The position numbers were made by a program, and so were the translations under genes. A stretch of 64,000 bases of DNA from an uncultured Leptolyngbyaceae cyanobacterium (GTDB lineage Bacteria; Cyanobacteriota; Cyanobacteriia; Leptolyngbyales; Leptolyngbyaceae). The notes under the pieces are model-generated. The model did not search any database. It was not told where the DNA came from and saw only the letters and a program-made list of their open reading frames with translations. The stretch lies in assembly GCA_938023035.1 (NCBI GenBank), contig CALIDI010000014.1, positions 1 through 64,000 on the forward strand, written 5' to 3'. Positions 45,209 through 54,616 of this stretch are shown here, one piece after another. How positions within the stretch are numbered: the stretch's first letter is position 1; every line of letters starts with the position of its first letter.

Positions 45209-47743
45209 CTACACTCGCAAGTAGGCGATCGTCACACCCGAACCACCTTCTTCCCGTGGGGCTAGCTCAAATCGCTCGACCAGGGGGTGCGTTTGCAAAA
45301 AGGTGTGAACACCCTGACGCAGCTTGCCGGTACCCTGTCCATGAATGATCCAAACAGCGGAGCCAGGGGCGCTGTTAAGGGCCTTCTCAATCACAGGTTC
45401 AGCATCGGCTACCCGACTGCCGCGAATATCGATGGTATTTTGTGAGGTGCGGACAGGGAGGATAGGAGTTGCCCCAGGAGGATCCAAATTGGAGGAGGGG
45501 CTAGCGCTGCCAGATTTTGGCGGTGGCGCTGATGAAGCGGTGGGTTGACGGCGAGGGGGGGAAGAGGCCACCTCGATGACTGCTTTTTCTCCTGCAAGAG
45601 ATTCCACTTCGGCCAGGGAAATTGTCATTTTCATCAGGCCAAAGCGCACTACGATTTCGTGATTGTCATTCGCCGTCGTTAATACTTCGGCCACTTGACC
45701 CAGGCGAGGAATCCGGACGCGATCGCCCACTTGGGGCCGAAAGCCCTTGGGCACCGCTGGTTTTGTAGCCTGAGCCGGAAGATGTTGCGCCGCGAGCTGA
45801 TGCAACTGCTCTGTGGCTTGCTGGGCAGCTTGGGCGGTCGGGGTACCTTTTTGCAACTGGCGAATCACCTGAGCAATTTCCTGACGGGCCTCCGCGATCG
45901 CAGCCTGCACAGCCTGTTCCTGGGCTAGTTGTAGTTCGCGTTCTCGCTGTTTCAGCGCTTCAGCCCTATGGGTCAGTTCCTGGTGCAACCGCTCGGCCTG
46001 GGCTAACAGGTTCCCCGCTTCTTGGGATTTTTTCTCCTGGCGACGGCGTTGTGCTTCTAACCCAGCAATCACCTCGTTCACTTCCTGAGAAGCCCCGCCT
46101 ACAAGCATCTGAGCCTGCTCCACAATCGCTGGAGTTAAGCCTAAACGACGGGCGATCGAGAGCGCATTGGAGCGGCCTGGAATCCCCCATAACAACCGAT
46201 AGGTGGGGGAAAGACTAGCCTCATCAAACTCGACAGAGGCATTTTCAAACCGTTTATCCTGGTATTTCAGCGCTTTTAGCTCACCGTAGTGAGTGGTGGC
46301 CATGGTCAGAGCATTTTGGTTCGCCAAGTGCTGTAGCAGAGAGATCGCCAGAGCACTGCCCTCCGAGGGGTCTGTGCCTGCGCCGACTTCATCCAGCAAT
46401 ACTAGGGAAGGCGCTGGAGGGGCCGTTGCTTCTATGGGCGACGATCCTAGGGCAGCCAAAATTCTAACAATCCGGCGAATATGGCCAGAAAAGGTGGAGA
46501 GGCTTTGCTCTATCGATTGCTCATCACCAATATCGGCCAGGATTTGCTCAAACCAGGGCAACTCCACCGGCTCGCGGGCGGGTATAAACAGGCCAACTTT
46601 AGCCATCAGTGCAGCTAGGCCCAGGGTTTTGAGGGTGACAGTTTTGCCACCCGTATTCGGGCCGGTAATCGCTACTACGCGAATTTCTGGTTGAATCACC
46701 AGGTCAATCGGTACTACAGGCCGACCCTGTTCGTGTTGCTGCTGCCACACCAGCAAAGGATGGCGGAGTTGCCGCAGGGTAATGGGGGCTGGGCAAGCTG
46801 GAAGGAAGTCCGATTCTGGCTGCGCTTCTGAGGAGGTGCCGCCGGGAAGGGGGCTAGCTGGCTCCAGCAAATGGGGAGGATTCGCCTCTAGCCAGAGACT
46901 ATAGCGGGCACGGGCAGTGGCCAAATCCAGGGTCGTGGCGATCGCCAGCAGGTATTCCAACTCTTCCTTAACAGCGGCGACCTTTTCGGTCAGGGTACGG
47001 CGCACGGCCTCGGCTTCTGCCGCTTCCTGTCGTTGTAGTTGGCGTAACTGGTTGTTAGCTTCCACCGTGGCGTGAGGCTCGACATAAAGCGTGGCACCGG
47101 TCATGGAGGTATCATGCACAATCCCCGGAATGTGATCGCGGTGGCTAGCTTTCACCGGCACTACAAACCGCTCAGAGCGCTGAGTGATGAGGTGTTCCTG
47201 AATCGCGTTTGCCTTGCGTTGCAGAATATGTTGCAACAAGCTGTAGACGCGATCGCGCCCCTGTCGTAGCTTTTGCCGCACTTCAGCGAGTTTAGGGCTG
47301 GCCCGGTCGGCAACATCGCCATTGTCATCAATGCAATGGTGGATCTCCTGCTCCAGCTCAGGGTAGGTACGCAGATCCGCCACCAAGCGATTTAGAATGA
47401 GCAGATCCGGATGGGCATCAATCACCCGTCGCAGGTTACGGGTGCCCGCGAGGGTCGTGGCGATGGCTAGCAGTTCTTCCCCAGACAGGGTACCATGCCG
47501 CTCTGCTCGCTCCAGGGCTTCGCCAATATCCTCCACCCCTTCAAACTGCAAACCCGTAGCCAAGCGCGTTTCCAGGGTATATACTTCACGGGTTTGGGCC
47601 AGCAGTTCTTGGGTTTCCAACCGAGTTGAGGGAATCGGCAGTTGCCGCGCTGCGATCGCACCTAACTTCGTCGCAGCAAAGGTTGCCAGATGTTGGCATA
47701 AACGCGGCCATTCCAAAAGTTCAAGGGTTTCAGCCTGAATCAA
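45209..47743 (-). CDS. mutS2: Endonuclease MutS2
   Basis: An 844-residue MutS-family ATPase. The MutS core has Walker A GPNTGGKTVTLKTLGLAALM and Walker B LVLLDEVGAGTDPSEGSAL, with the His of the ABC-type switch in TMATTHYGELKALKY. A long coiled coil follows (about 520-640), and a Pro-rich linker leads to a C-terminal Smr nuclease domain with IDIRGSRVADAEPVIEKAL and WIIHGQGTGKLRQGV. MutS2 acts on recombination intermediates and, in Bacillus, on collided ribosomes. The start is a TTG at 47743 giving MIQAETLELLEWPRL, the normal N terminus. Confidence 0.96.
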   Translation of the reverse strand: MIQAETLELLEWPRLCQHLATFAATKLGAIAARQLPIPSTRLETQELLAQTREVYTLETRLATGLQFEGVEDIGEALERAERHGTLSGEELLAIATTLAGTRNLRRVIDAHPDLLILNRLVADLRTYPELEQEIHHCIDDNGDVADRASPKLAEVRQKLRQGRDRVYSLLQHILQRKANAIQEHLITQRSERFVVPVKASHRDHIPGIVHDTSMTGATLYVEPHATVEANNQLRQLQRQEAAEAEAVRRTLTEKVAAVKEELEYLLAIATTLDLATARARYSLWLEANPPHLLEPASPLPGGTSSEAQPESDFLPACPAPITLRQLRHPLLVWQQQHEQGRPVVPIDLVIQPEIRVVAITGPNTGGKTVTLKTLGLAALMAKVGLFIPAREPVELPWFEQILADIGDEQSIEQSLSTFSGHIRRIVRILAALGSSPIEATAPPAPSLVLLDEVGAGTDPSEGSALAISLLQHLANQNALTMATTHYGELKALKYQDKRFENASVEFDEASLSPTYRLLWGIPGRSNALSIARRLGLTPAIVEQAQMLVGGASQEVNEVIAGLEAQRRRQEKKSQEAGNLLAQAERLHQELTHRAEALKQRERELQLAQEQAVQAAIAEARQEIAQVIRQLQKGTPTAQAAQQATEQLHQLAAQHLPAQATKPAVPKGFRPQVGDRVRIPRLGQVAEVLTTANDNHEIVVRFGLMKMTISLAEVESLAGEKAVIEVASSPPRRQPTASSAPPPKSGSASPSSNLDPPGATPILPVRTSQNTIDIRGSRVADAEPVIEKALNSAPGSAVWIIHGQGTGKLRQGVHTFLQTHPLVERFELAPREEGGSGVTIAYLRV

Positions 47744-47989
47744 GGTCGTGCTCTAGCAAAGGGATTCTCTTTTATTCTAAGGATTGTTGCCGGTAAAGCG
47801 GCGCTACCCATCGGCTAACGTTGCCACCCCCCGGTTGATTCGGGTTTCAGTTTTGCTCACAAATCAAAAGTTGACGCAGCCCCAATCCACCAGACTAGAA
47901 ATCAGCTAATTCTTCAACAAGAAGGAAATATGGGCACACTCTGCGCTTTTCATTTTGAATTCCGCATAGCTGAATTCCGCGTAACGGTA

Positions 47990-48451
47990 TTAGTTCCAGG
48001 AGTCTTCAGTGACAAAGCCACGTTGACGCACATTTTCGGGAATGGGCCAGTCGGCGTTTTCTCCACCAATGATCAAGGTTTCTAGGCTAACATAGTCACG
48101 ACTAAACTGGCGCAAAGCGTTGATCAGAACGTCGAGAGCGATCGCATCACTCGTACCCAGATCAAACCAGCACCGTGCCCAGAGGCCATCATACTCAACT
48201 TCTCCCATATTGTGCATCAGCGCAACAATGCCACTGTCCGCAGCATCTTCTTCATACTCCATATAACTAATATCTAAACCCATCTCCTGTACCTGTAAAT
48301 TTTCAGCATTAAACCCACCTAGCTTTCCTAGAAAAAACCAGGAGCTAAAAACCTCCTCTAAATACTGTTTTTCAATTTCAGAAGGCACGGTGCTGAACTC
48401 TAACCAAAACCAAACATTAAACGGGTCAAATTCACGAAATTGAATATTCAT
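47990..48451 (-). CDS. DUF3531 family protein
   Basis: A 153-residue acidic protein. Visible family phrases are MNIQFREFDPFNVWFWLEF and VFSSWFFLGKLGGFNAENLQ, with a central MEYEEDAADSGIVALMHNMG. DUF3531 is conserved in cyanobacteria and plant plastid proteins; the function is unknown. It lies 21 bases after the ABC permease gene on the same strand and may be co-transcribed with it, although no functional link is known. Confidence 0.9.
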   Translation of the reverse strand: MNIQFREFDPFNVWFWLEFSTVPSEIEKQYLEEVFSSWFFLGKLGGFNAENLQVQEMGLDISYMEYEEDAADSGIVALMHNMGEVEYDGLWARCWFDLGTSDAIALDVLINALRQFSRDYVSLETLIIGGENADWPIPENVRQRGFVTEDSWN

Positions 48452-48472
48452 AGGACCTTAAAGCATCAGACA

Positions 48473-49330
48473 TTAGAGAACATCAGCAAAAGCAGGACGC
48501 AGTCGTCGATAAATGTGCCAACCTACGATGAAGATGACAAAGGCAATGACATAGCTCAGGAGTAAATCATGGCGATGAGCAAACGTACCTATCAGCAGCA
48601 AATCGCGGTAGCTTTCAATAATGGCGGTTAGAGGGTTCAGCCGAAAAACCCAAACCTGTAGATTTTCTGGAATGACACTCGCGGGGTAAATCACAGGAGT
48701 CGCATAAAACCAGAGGCTAAGAATCACACCCACGGTCTGGGCAACATCTCGCAGAAAAACCGTCAACCCTGCAACCAGATAGCCCAACCCAATGGTTAGA
48801 AGGAGTTGGGGAATCCAGACAATGGGCAGAAGCAACAGGGTTGTGTGCAATGTTTGAGTCGTAAATACCAGAGCCACCAGCAGGATCATGAGGCCAACAG
48901 AGCTTTCGACAAAGGTGGCAAAAATTGGCACTAGCGGTAACACCCCTAGGGGAAAAACCACCTTCTTCACCAGGTTGGGTTGATTAATCACCGAGGTTGT
49001 TGCCTGGGATAGCCCGGCTGAAACAGCATTCCAGGGTATTAACCCAGCAAAGAGCCAGAGGCCATAGGTCAGGTCATTCGTGGGAAGCCCCTTGAGGCTA
49101 AGCTTAACCTGGAGTACAACAGAAAACACGTAAGTAAAGATCAGCAACTGCAAGAGTTGGTTCGCTACCGTCCAAAAGTTACCCAGCATGGAACCCTGAT
49201 AACGGGCCTGGAGATCTCTTTGAACCAGTGTTTTGAGTAAGTCGAGATGCAGCCATTGCTTTTCGCTGAGCGGTAACCCTTGCCCCAGACGCTTGAGTTT
49301 AGCAAAAGGAAATTTCAGAACGTTGGGCAC
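48473..49330 (-). CDS. ABC-2 type permease for polysaccharide/polyol export
   Basis: About 285 residues with six hydrophobic helices. The N-terminal part has LLKTLVQRDLQARYQGSMLG followed by NFWTVANQLLQLLIFTYVFS. The loop FVVPLGVLPL-like LVKKVVFPLGVLPLVPIFA and the C-terminal LNPLTAIIESYRDLLLIG follow. This is the Wzm/TagG/KpsM type of permease. The usual Wzt ATPase partner is not next to it in the window, which is unusual for such systems. GTG 49330 (MPNVLKFPFAKLKRL) is preferred over the ATG at 49414, which would add a signal-like extension. Confidence 0.88.
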   Translation of the reverse strand: MPNVLKFPFAKLKRLGQGLPLSEKQWLHLDLLKTLVQRDLQARYQGSMLGNFWTVANQLLQLLIFTYVFSVVLQVKLSLKGLPTNDLTYGLWLFAGLIPWNAVSAGLSQATTSVINQPNLVKKVVFPLGVLPLVPIFATFVESSVGLMILLVALVFTTQTLHTTLLLLPIVWIPQLLLTIGLGYLVAGLTVFLRDVAQTVGVILSLWFYATPVIYPASVIPENLQVWVFRLNPLTAIIESYRDLLLIGTFAHRHDLLLSYVIAFVIFIVGWHIYRRLRPAFADVL

Positions 49331-49591
49331 AGCATTGTCCTCACACAGGGAAAATAGCAAAACGCAGACACCGGTTAATAACGGGTATCTGCATCTTAGG
49401 GCGGATTGATGCAAAGCTAAGTACTGGTAGCCGAGGCAATCAATTCGGCAACGTTCGTAAGCACGACTTTAGTCGCGTCTGGCTAAGGCCAGCCTTATAA
49501 ACATTACAAGGCTTCCCCTTCACGGTAGGGGTAAATGGCGCAACCAGTACCGCCTGCGATCGCTCATTCTAACCTGTTAAGAAGACGGTTG

Positions 49592-50296
49592 TTAGGCCAA
49601 GTCAAACAGTAACACTTCTGCTTCCCCATCCAGGGCTGTCAATGTCAGAAGCGCCCTTTCACCACTAATAGCCACCCCATCTCCCGCAGCGATTTGGGTT
49701 TGGTTCAATTGCAAGTTTCCCCGCACAACCTGCACCCAGGCAGAGCGATCGCACTTGAGCACATAGGTACGAACTTGATCGGGTGGCAAAATCGTGGCAT
49801 ACAGCACCGCATTCTGATGCAGCTTCACTGACCCATCGCTGGCATCCGGGCTGGCAATTTTGAGCCATTGTTGCCGCTTAGCTGCGGCTGAAAATTGCTT
49901 TTGCTCATAGCTGGGGGCAATTCCCTGGCGGTCAGGAATGATCCAAATTTGCAGAAGATGCAACCGATCAGTATGGGAAGGGTTAAATTCACTGTGGGTA
50001 ATCCCCGTGCCCGCAGAAAATCGTTGTACCCCGTGAGCGCCGACAACTTCAGTATTACCTAAACTATCCCGATGAGCCACAGCCCCCTCAATTACATAGG
50101 TGAGAATCTCCATATCTCGATGGGGGTGGGTGGGAAAACCCATCCTAGGGTCGATCCGATCTTCGTTGATAACCCGCAGACTGCGAAAGTTAATGTGCTG
50201 AGGGTCGTAGTAGTTGGCAAAGGAAAAGGTGTGGTAAGAATCTAGCCAACCATGGTTGGCATGTCCCCGTTCGGCTGATTTACGCAATGTCAACAT
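49592..50296 (-). CDS. Pirin family protein (YhhW-like)
   Basis: A 234-residue bicupin. The metal ligands of pirin lie in GFPTHPHRDMEILTYVIEG and in GTGITHSEFNPSH, with the preceding GWLDSYHTFSFANYYDP typical of the family. Members such as YhhW have quercetin 2,3-dioxygenase activity in vitro. The biological substrate is unclear. The start is ATG 50296. It stands alone; repeats resembling regulator sites lie 200-250 bases upstream. Confidence 0.93.
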   Translation of the reverse strand: MLTLRKSAERGHANHGWLDSYHTFSFANYYDPQHINFRSLRVINEDRIDPRMGFPTHPHRDMEILTYVIEGAVAHRDSLGNTEVVGAHGVQRFSAGTGITHSEFNPSHTDRLHLLQIWIIPDRQGIAPSYEQKQFSAAAKRQQWLKIASPDASDGSVKLHQNAVLYATILPPDQVRTYVLKCDRSAWVQVVRGNLQLNQTQIAAGDGVAISGERALLTLTALDGEAEVLLFDLA

Positions 50297-50500
50297 GGTG
50301 AGAATCTCTAAATAAAGCGGATGCTAAGAGTAAGGGTTCTTGGCAGACCACGAGCTGCACCACAGCTAAAATCAGCCGTGTGTTTAGGAAGCCTGAAACA
50401 CAAACGCACTTTGCACTCTACATTTGGCGTAGCTGCACTCGTGGTTGGTCAAATTTTTTGACGGAACATGAGCCTGCGCAAAAGATAAGTAAACAAACTA

Positions 50501-50543
50501 TTTGCGTACAAACAATATAGCAAAAAGTTTGCATACGAACAAT
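50501..50543 (-). promoter_or_regulatory. Paired regulator-binding-like repeat upstream of pirin
   Basis: TTTGCGTACAAACAAT at 50501-50516 recurs as TTTGCATACGAACAAT at 50528-50543 (two mismatches, 27-base period). Each has TTTG/CAAA-like halves. Spacing near 2.5 helical turns is like a tandem operator. HxlR- or TetR-type binding is a guess. Confidence 0.4.
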
Positions 50544-50572
50544 CTGGTGGCTTCCTTTAGCGATCGCGCCGG

Positions 50573-50622
50573 TTAGAATCGCCCCGTTCCCCACTTATTA
50601 GAATCGCTCCGTTCCCCACTTA
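50573..50622 (+). repeat. 25-bp tandem repeat, two units
   Basis: TTAGAATCGCCCCGTTCCCC followed by ACTTA, then the same unit with one C-to-T change, directly abutting. The origin is probably slippage. Confidence 0.75.
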
Positions 50623-50768
50623 AAAGTAGGGGCTGCGCTCCCAGGCAGGGGGTTCTACCCTTCTACTCCCAAAAGCGCTGCCATTGAGTTGCGCCGACCT
50701 TCTGATAGCCACGCCTTCAGCTGTCAGGGCTACCAGAAAATCGGCGGTTAAAACAGCCGCTCCGGTCT

Positions 50769-51533
50769 TTAGGCAGAAATCATGTCTGCTTCGAGCATAG
50801 GCGTATCTGACTCAACAGGTGCCCCATCTCGCACCAGTGAGGGCAGATTGCCATTGTGCTGCAAAAACTGTCCGACCATCGCCAGCATGGCGTTGACCTT
50901 GCGATCGCGCCATTCATCAATGAGTCGCTCTACCCTGGCGGCAGGCAACAACCGCTCCATCGCCTCTTTAAGATAGGCAGCATGGCGCATTTCATCCTCA
51001 GCCACACTCACCATCCCCAGCTTGAGGCTCCGATCCTGGGGGGTCGCATCGGGTAGGGCTGCCGCCATCCGCCGAAAATCCTTGCTGGCATCCCGTTCTA
51101 AAATGTAGGTGCTGGCCAAAAATACTTCCCAGGCAATCATTTCAGCCCCTAACTGTGCCCGGCTGTAGTCCTTAAAATAGGCCTCAAAGAAAGGGCTACG
51201 GCGACGTTCATCGGGTTTGCCATCCGCCGTTTTTTCAGGAATATCCTGCAAACGAATGGCTTGTTTATTCAGTTGCTTTAGAGCATGGGCAAAGATCTGA
51301 CCATGCCGGCGCTCATCATCTGCATGGCGGCTGAGTTGGGTAGCCAACCAGTCTTTGCCCTCAGCGGCAGCGCGGGCACTCAGTTGTTCTAAAAAGGGCA
51401 CCGAACCTGACTCTGCTAGTTGTAACCCCGCGAGAGTGTTAGGACGAGTTTGTAGATCTCGCAGGTTGCGGGCAGAGATATAGGCAACTGCACCAGAACC
51501 GATAATCTGCAAAAGTTGAGTGAAAAGCTTCAT
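50769..51533 (-). CDS. Ferritin-like diiron-type protein
   Basis: About 254 residues, all helical. The two ExxH motifs are in HADDERRHGQIFAHAL and AEDEMRHAAYLKEAM, with extra helix-borne acids in AEMIAWEVFLASTYILERD. This layout fits a ferritin-like four-helix carboxylate diiron bundle with a short hydrophobic N terminus (MKLFTQLLQIIGSGAVAYIS), which may anchor it. The family appears in cyanobacteria without known function; oxidoreductase or iron storage roles are inferred from fold only. ATG 51533 is preferred over 51554. Confidence 0.75.
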   Translation of the reverse strand: MKLFTQLLQIIGSGAVAYISARNLRDLQTRPNTLAGLQLAESGSVPFLEQLSARAAAEGKDWLATQLSRHADDERRHGQIFAHALKQLNKQAIRLQDIPEKTADGKPDERRRSPFFEAYFKDYSRAQLGAEMIAWEVFLASTYILERDASKDFRRMAAALPDATPQDRSLKLGMVSVAEDEMRHAAYLKEAMERLLPAARVERLIDEWRDRKVNAMLAMVGQFLQHNGNLPSLVRDGAPVESDTPMLEADMISA

Positions 51534-51683
51534 CGTTTTTGCTAAAGAGGGCATAGAGCTGATTGTAGCGAGCAGAGTCGGATTTAGATAGGTTAGAAGG
51601 AATTTAGGTTTCCTGATTCTGCGGTTGCGAAGACAGGGAATTCACTACACTATTTCTCGGAAGCCCTTGCGAGGAAACGGTCA

Positions 51684-53297
51684 GTGCGTGTCTTTACTAC
51701 CATCGCTGGACTGCGCTGTTATCTGGATTTACACCGATCCAGTTCCTACCGGGTAAAGGAACTCAGCGACACCAGCGTGCGCGATCGCGCGATCGCCTAT
51801 GAGTCATCGCCCTTGGGGGTGATTCCAGAAATCGGGTTTGTGCCAACCATGGGAGCGTTACACAAAGGGCACCTGAGTCTGATTCAACGGGCACGACGAG
51901 AAAACAAGCAGGTCGTCGTCAGTATTTTTGTTAACCCCTTGCAGTTTGGCCCCCAGGAAGACCTGGCCCAATACCCGCGCACCCTGGCCAGCGATTGTCA
52001 AATGTGTGAACAGGCAGGGGTCGATGTTGTGTTTGCACCAACGGCAGAAACGTTAGGAATTGAAGCAGTAGTGACGCAAGTTGCCCCACCTGCTACGATG
52101 ACTAGCGGGCTTTGTGGGCGATCGCGCCGGGGCCACTTCCAGGGGGTGGCAACCATCGTCACCAAATTGCTCAATATCGTCCAGCCCAACCGTGCCTACT
52201 TTGGGCAGAAAGACGCTCAACAACTTGCAATTATTCAACGGCTTGTGAACGACCTGAATCTACCGACCGAAATTGTGGCCTGTCCTACGGTGCGAGAGCC
52301 GAGCGGGCTGGCCTGTAGTTCTCGCAATCAATACCTGACCGCTGCAGAGCAAGAACAGGCGGCGGTGCTTTATCGCAGCTTGCAGCGGGCTGAGCAGGCT
52401 TTTCGCCAAGGCGAACAGTGTAGCCAGACCTTAATTGCACTGGTAGAGACGGAGTTAGCCACCGTTGCCGAGCTTGCCCCCGAATATGTGGAGCTAGTGC
52501 ATCCGACGACGCTGGCCCCCCTAGAAACAGTGGAAGAAGCGGGTTTGCTAGCGATCGCGGCCCGGTTGGGTACCACTCGCCTAATCGACAACCTGCTACT
52601 ACAACGACGACAGCCAATTGTGGCAATCGATGGACCAGCGGGTGCGGGCAAATCGACCGTGGCTCGCCAGGTGGCCCAGGCTCTGGGACTGCTTTATCTC
52701 GACACAGGGGCCATGTATCGCGCTCTAACTTGGCAGGTGATGCAGGCCGGCATTGCGATCGAGGATGAACCCGCCGTTGCCGAGTTAGTCAGCCAGTACG
52801 ACATTGCCATTAGTGGTAGCCCCGAAGCTCTCAGGGTGCAAATCAATGGGCAAGACATCACGAGTGAAATTCGGAATCTCGCCGTAACCGCCAACGTATC
52901 GACCATTGCCGCCCAACCGACTGTGCGCCATGAGTTAGTACGACAGCAGCGCCGCTATGGTCAGAAGGGCGGAATTGTCATTGAAGGGCGCGACATTGGC
53001 ACCAATGTGTTTCCCGATGCAGAGGTCAAGGTTTACCTGACGGCTTCTGTGCAAGAGCGGGCGCGGCGACGACAACTTGACCTAAAAAAGCAGGGTCAAG
53101 GGGAAATCAGCCTGGATGAATTGGAGCAATCCATCTACGATCGCGATCGTAAAGACAGCACCCGTACCCTTGCCCCCCTGCGCAAAGCGATAGATGCGGT
53201 CGAGATTCAAACGGATGGGTTAAGCATTGCTCAGGTGGTTGACCAGATTGTGCAGCTTTACCAGCAAGCCATCAGAAGCAATCATCTAAGCCGGTAA
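51684..53297 (+). CDS. panC/cmk: Bifunctional pantoate-beta-alanine ligase / CMP kinase
   Basis: A 537-residue fusion. The N-terminal half (about 45-300) is PanC, with the nucleotide HxGH region VPTMGALHKGHLSLIQRA, FVNPLQFGPQEDLAQYPR, KDAQQLAIIQRLV and SGLACSSRNQYLT. The C-terminal half (about 310-537) is Cmk, with P-loop IDGPAGAGKSTVARQ, DTGAMYRALTW and the lid VIEGRDIGTNVFPDAEVK. It makes pantothenate for CoA, and CDP/dCDP. The fusion is a standard cyanobacterial feature. The start is GTG 51684 with GAGGAAA about 10 bases upstream. Confidence 0.96.
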   Translation: MRVFTTIAGLRCYLDLHRSSSYRVKELSDTSVRDRAIAYESSPLGVIPEIGFVPTMGALHKGHLSLIQRARRENKQVVVSIFVNPLQFGPQEDLAQYPRTLASDCQMCEQAGVDVVFAPTAETLGIEAVVTQVAPPATMTSGLCGRSRRGHFQGVATIVTKLLNIVQPNRAYFGQKDAQQLAIIQRLVNDLNLPTEIVACPTVREPSGLACSSRNQYLTAAEQEQAAVLYRSLQRAEQAFRQGEQCSQTLIALVETELATVAELAPEYVELVHPTTLAPLETVEEAGLLAIAARLGTTRLIDNLLLQRRQPIVAIDGPAGAGKSTVARQVAQALGLLYLDTGAMYRALTWQVMQAGIAIEDEPAVAELVSQYDIAISGSPEALRVQINGQDITSEIRNLAVTANVSTIAAQPTVRHELVRQQRRYGQKGGIVIEGRDIGTNVFPDAEVKVYLTASVQERARRRQLDLKKQGQGEISLDELEQSIYDRDRKDSTRTLAPLRKAIDAVEIQTDGLSIAQVVDQIVQLYQQAIRSNHLSR

Positions 53298-53436
53298 AAT
53301 CCTGAGCGTTTAAGCCAGATGAGCAGAGAGGAATGAGCAAAGCGAATAAAACGCTCAAGGGGAAAAGCCCTTAGCCGCAGGCAATGACCAAATGAGAAGG
53401 GAGGAAGAAGCAATGAGAAATAACCCCTCACCCCCC

Positions 53437-53464
53437 GAATGACTCAGTAACCGCGCGATCGCGA
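53437..53464 (+). repeat. Dispersed repeat, AATGGACT...GATCGC type, copy 2
   Basis: GAATGACTCAGTAACCGCGC followed by GATCGCGA; related to copies at 16837, 54475 and 60198. Confidence 0.5.
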
Positions 53465-53547
53465 CAAATGTTGAGGCCCTGAAATCTAGCCAACGCTTTC
53501 AGACAGAACATCAGGAGCATTGATTAAACACCACTTCAGCCATGCCC

Positions 53548-54198
53548 CTACTGAAGCGAATCTTCCAAGGTATCTTTGAGCACCGTGCGAGCAGCGAGAT
53601 GGTTGCGCGTCGAAGTCAAAATTTCTACCTCTCGGTTCAATCGCGCAGCGGTATCTCGCATCTCCAATAAGGTCTGTTGCTCTTCTGCCACGCCATAGAG
53701 ATTGCTCGCCACCCAGTAAGATAGCTCCGTCGGCAACTCTGGCATAGTTTCTGGCAATTCAATCTCCTGCCCGGTTAACTTCCCTGACAGACGCACCACA
53801 TCCTTCAGCAGTTGCTCAACGGTGCGGGCAATGGGGAATAAATCCGCTGTCGGGGGGTCATCCTCAATCCACTCGACTAGCCCAACACGGTAGGGCTTCT
53901 CGCGGATATAATCCAGCACGCGAAAGCGCTGCTGGCCAATCGTCAAAATCTTCATCCGGTCATCGGGGAGGCGCTGGCACTGGATAATTTCGGCACAGCA
54001 GCCAACATCGGTTGGTTTTCCCTGTACCTGATCCCACATCTGCACGCCAAAACGGCGATCGCCTTCGAGGACAGTATTCATCAAAATTCGATAACGAAAC
54101 TCAAAGATGTGAAGTGGTAAGGGTCGGCCCGGAAATAGAACCACCTCTGGGAGAGGAAACAAAGGTAATTCTCGCACCGCAATTGAAGATGATGCCAT
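53548..54198 (-). CDS. Lon N-terminal (substrate-binding) domain protein
   Basis: A 216-residue protein. It has the Lon N-terminal domain wording ELPLFPLPEVVLFPGRPLPL, HIFEFRYRILM and RVLDYIREKPYRVGLVEW. The ATPase and protease domains of Lon are absent. Standalone Lon-N proteins are common in cyanobacteria and are thought to bind unfolded peptides, but no function is established. The ATG 54198 gives MASSSIAVRELP. It is a single gene. Confidence 0.92.
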   Translation of the reverse strand: MASSSIAVRELPLFPLPEVVLFPGRPLPLHIFEFRYRILMNTVLEGDRRFGVQMWDQVQGKPTDVGCCAEIIQCQRLPDDRMKILTIGQQRFRVLDYIREKPYRVGLVEWIEDDPPTADLFPIARTVEQLLKDVVRLSGKLTGQEIELPETMPELPTELSYWVASNLYGVAEEQQTLLEMRDTAARLNREVEILTSTRNHLAARTVLKDTLEDSLQ

Positions 54199-54451
54199 TG
54201 TCCGTTGGAAGAACGACAGTAAAGTAACTTAATACTTGTATCTACTTTATCGCATTCCCCCCAATTTAGGCTGGATGGCTATCCTAGGATCAAAGCCATT
54301 AGCCACTGCCCATTTGGCCCTTAAAGGAAGATGAAAGCGTGGCAGAAGCCCGGCAGCACTGAGCACTTAATCGGGTATCGGGGGATTCTTTGTTGATATA
54401 GCCGTTGGATATAGCCATCGCCGCCTGCCTGATTGGAGCTAGAGCCTGGCT

Positions 54452-54466
54452 GGGGGCAGCGCCCCC
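54452..54466. terminator. GC-only hairpin, possible terminator or repeat part
   Basis: GGGGGC-AGC-GCCCCC with no T run on either side. It directly precedes the repeat at 54475 and may be part of that element. Confidence 0.35.
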
Positions 54467-54474
54467 TTAACCCC

Positions 54475-54502
54475 AAGGGGACTTAGCAACCGGGCGATCG
54501 CG
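54475..54502 (+). repeat. Dispersed repeat, AATGGACT...GATCGC type, copy 3
   Basis: AAGGGGACTTAGCAACCGGG followed by CGATCGC; related to 16837, 53437 and 60198. Confidence 0.5.
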
Positions 54503-54616
54503 TTGGTCAAAAAATTGCGACCAAAACCAACCTCTTTCTCATCGTTTTGCTTGACAAGACAGTCTTAACAAACATAGGGCATGATGAAATGAGAACCGTT
54601 GTAACTTTTACTACCC

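Larger units (their letters stand above)
50297..50768. other. Spacer with paired operator-like repeats and a tandem repeat
   Basis: About 0.47 kb between pirin and the ferritin-like gene. Two notable elements are listed separately at 50501-50543 and 50573-50622. The rest shows no gene. Confidence 0.5.
54199..54616. other. Spacer with strong GC hairpin and a dispersed repeat
   Basis: About 0.42 kb. It holds GGGGGC-AGC-GCCCCC at 54452-54466, an exceptionally stable hairpin, and the dispersed repeat copy at 54475-54502. No gene is seen. Confidence 0.5.

Noticed and set aside
50573-50622. Possible start of a CRISPR array
   Set aside because: There are only two abutting 25-bp units, no spacer and no cas genes nearby.
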